From assembly GCA_905233255.1 (NCBI GenBank), contig CAJOCN010000006.1:1-40687 (forward strand): a DNA stretch of 40,687 nucleotides. The letters are read 5' to 3'. Of the stretch, positions 40,536-40,687 are shown piece after piece (the first letter of the stretch is position 1; every line of letters begins with the position of its first letter). This DNA comes from Paludibacteraceae bacterium. Lineage in GTDB: Bacteria > Bacteroidota > Bacteroidia > Bacteroidales > Paludibacteraceae. Below the pieces are notes generated by a model, which did not search any database, was not told the origin of the DNA, and saw nothing but the letters and a program-made list of their open reading frames with translations. The position numbers were made by a program, and so were the translations under genes.

Positions 40536-40566
40536 CAAAGATACTGCTTTTTTTTGACATACGCAA
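40536..40566 (-). promoter_or_regulatory. TonB receptor promoter
   Basis: Minus strand: TTGCGTATGTC (40556-40566), 12 nt, TATCTTTG (40536-40543), 24 nt before the ATG. Both the box and the A-rich spacer are nearly identical to the SulP promoter at 17452-17482. Confidence 0.88.
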
Positions 40567-40567
40567 A

Positions 40568-40592
40568 AAAAATCGCCCCGAAGAGCGATTTT
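40568..40592 (-). terminator. Intrinsic terminator upstream of the TonB receptor promoter
   Basis: AAAATCGC pairs with GCGATTTT around CCCGAAGA. On the minus strand the stem is followed by TTTTTTTTGCG, so its T run merges with the promoter box of the next gene. It could act in both directions. Confidence 0.75.
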
Positions 40593-40593
40593 T

Positions 40594-40621
40594 CAATGTA
40601 CAATTTACAATTTACAATGTA
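40594..40621. repeat. CAATnnA heptad array near the right edge
   Basis: CAATGTA, CAATTTA, CAATTTA, CAATGTA: exact period 7, same family as 1511-1538, 17990-18023 and 19788-19836. Intergenic. Confidence 0.9.
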
Positions 40622-40651
40622 CAAAGGGCTTTTGGAGTTTAGTACAAGGTT

Positions 40652-40687
40652 CTAAGATCCGTACGGACTCATCTGTTTGTACCAAAG
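40652..40687 (-). CDS. Possible C-terminal end of a minus-strand gene (cut by window edge)
   Basis: Read from the right edge, CTT-TGG-TAC ... TCT-TAG gives LWYKQMSPYGS and a stop at 40652. A gene end here would explain the terminator at 40568-40592 that follows on the same strand. Eleven residues are too few to be sure. Confidence 0.3.
   Translation of the reverse strand, partial: LWYKQMSPYGS

Noticed and set aside
1511..40621. CRISPR arrays as an explanation for the repeats
   Set aside because: Units are 7-8 nt with no spacers of constant length, and no cas gene is present.

Overview
The window is a piece of a Bacteroidota chromosome, most likely an uncultured Bacteroidales. The evidence is: nine promoters with the Bacteroidota -7 box TAnnTTTG; a MurF-Alr fusion; a surface-antigen (BamA/TamA-like) protein with a lipobox; a GldA-type ATPase; a BspA-like C10 peptidase; a TonB receptor with a CarboxypepD_reg-like N-terminus; and a TatA/TatC pair without TatB. 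Base composition is even and moderately GC-rich, and I see no phage, IS, tRNA, rRNA or CRISPR.

Layout. 1-1500 (minus): the start of a type I DNA methyltransferase (runs off the left edge), a small membrane protein with Sel1-like helices, and a nucleotidyltransferase with a very short HEPN-like partner. 1581-5566 (plus): thrS, then a secreted C10 cysteine peptidase with leucine-rich repeats. 5555-6352 (minus): a SpoU/TrmH RNA methyltransferase. 6387-15111 (plus): an envelope operon, BamA/TamA-like lipoprotein, rnhB, sppA, lpxK, msbA-like exporter, mnmA. 15115-17441 (minus): rubrerythrin and a SulP transporter. 17522-21048 (plus): murF-alr, a FecE-like ATPase and a BadF-type sugar kinase. 21021-34549 (minus): twelve tightly packed genes with one recognisable promoter at the TetR end: TetR, TolC, adaptor, RND pump, PII-like protein, GldA-like ATPase, RuvB, DUF362 lipoprotein, NapH/NapG-like Fe-S membrane protein, Tat-exported aldo/keto reductase, TatA, TatC. 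34665-40511 (minus): a TonB receptor, a lipoprotein and a secreted OB-like protein.

Two window-wide patterns stand out. First, more than twenty short repeat elements of three kinds lie in gaps, at gene ends and inside conserved proteins: (a) arrays with period 7 (sometimes 8), whose units keep a fixed 4-5 nt core and vary at 2-3 positions; (b) cassettes GACCGC-hairpin-CTCAAAG (or the reverse) with a different hairpin core in each copy; (c) C/G-rich hairpins around CCCTCAAGGG. They put in-frame inserts into ThrS, TrmH, MnmA, MurF, two ABC ATPases, TatC, the reductase and the Fe-S protein, and they supply stop or start codons at several gene boundaries. Second, eight promoters share an 11-nt upstream box (TTGCGTATGTC-like) exactly 12 nt before TAnnTTTG. 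Other notable points are a MurF-Alr fusion whose MurF half has lost its ligase domain, and a Tat-linked periplasmic redox cluster of unknown function.

All homology calls come from reading the sequence, not from searches.
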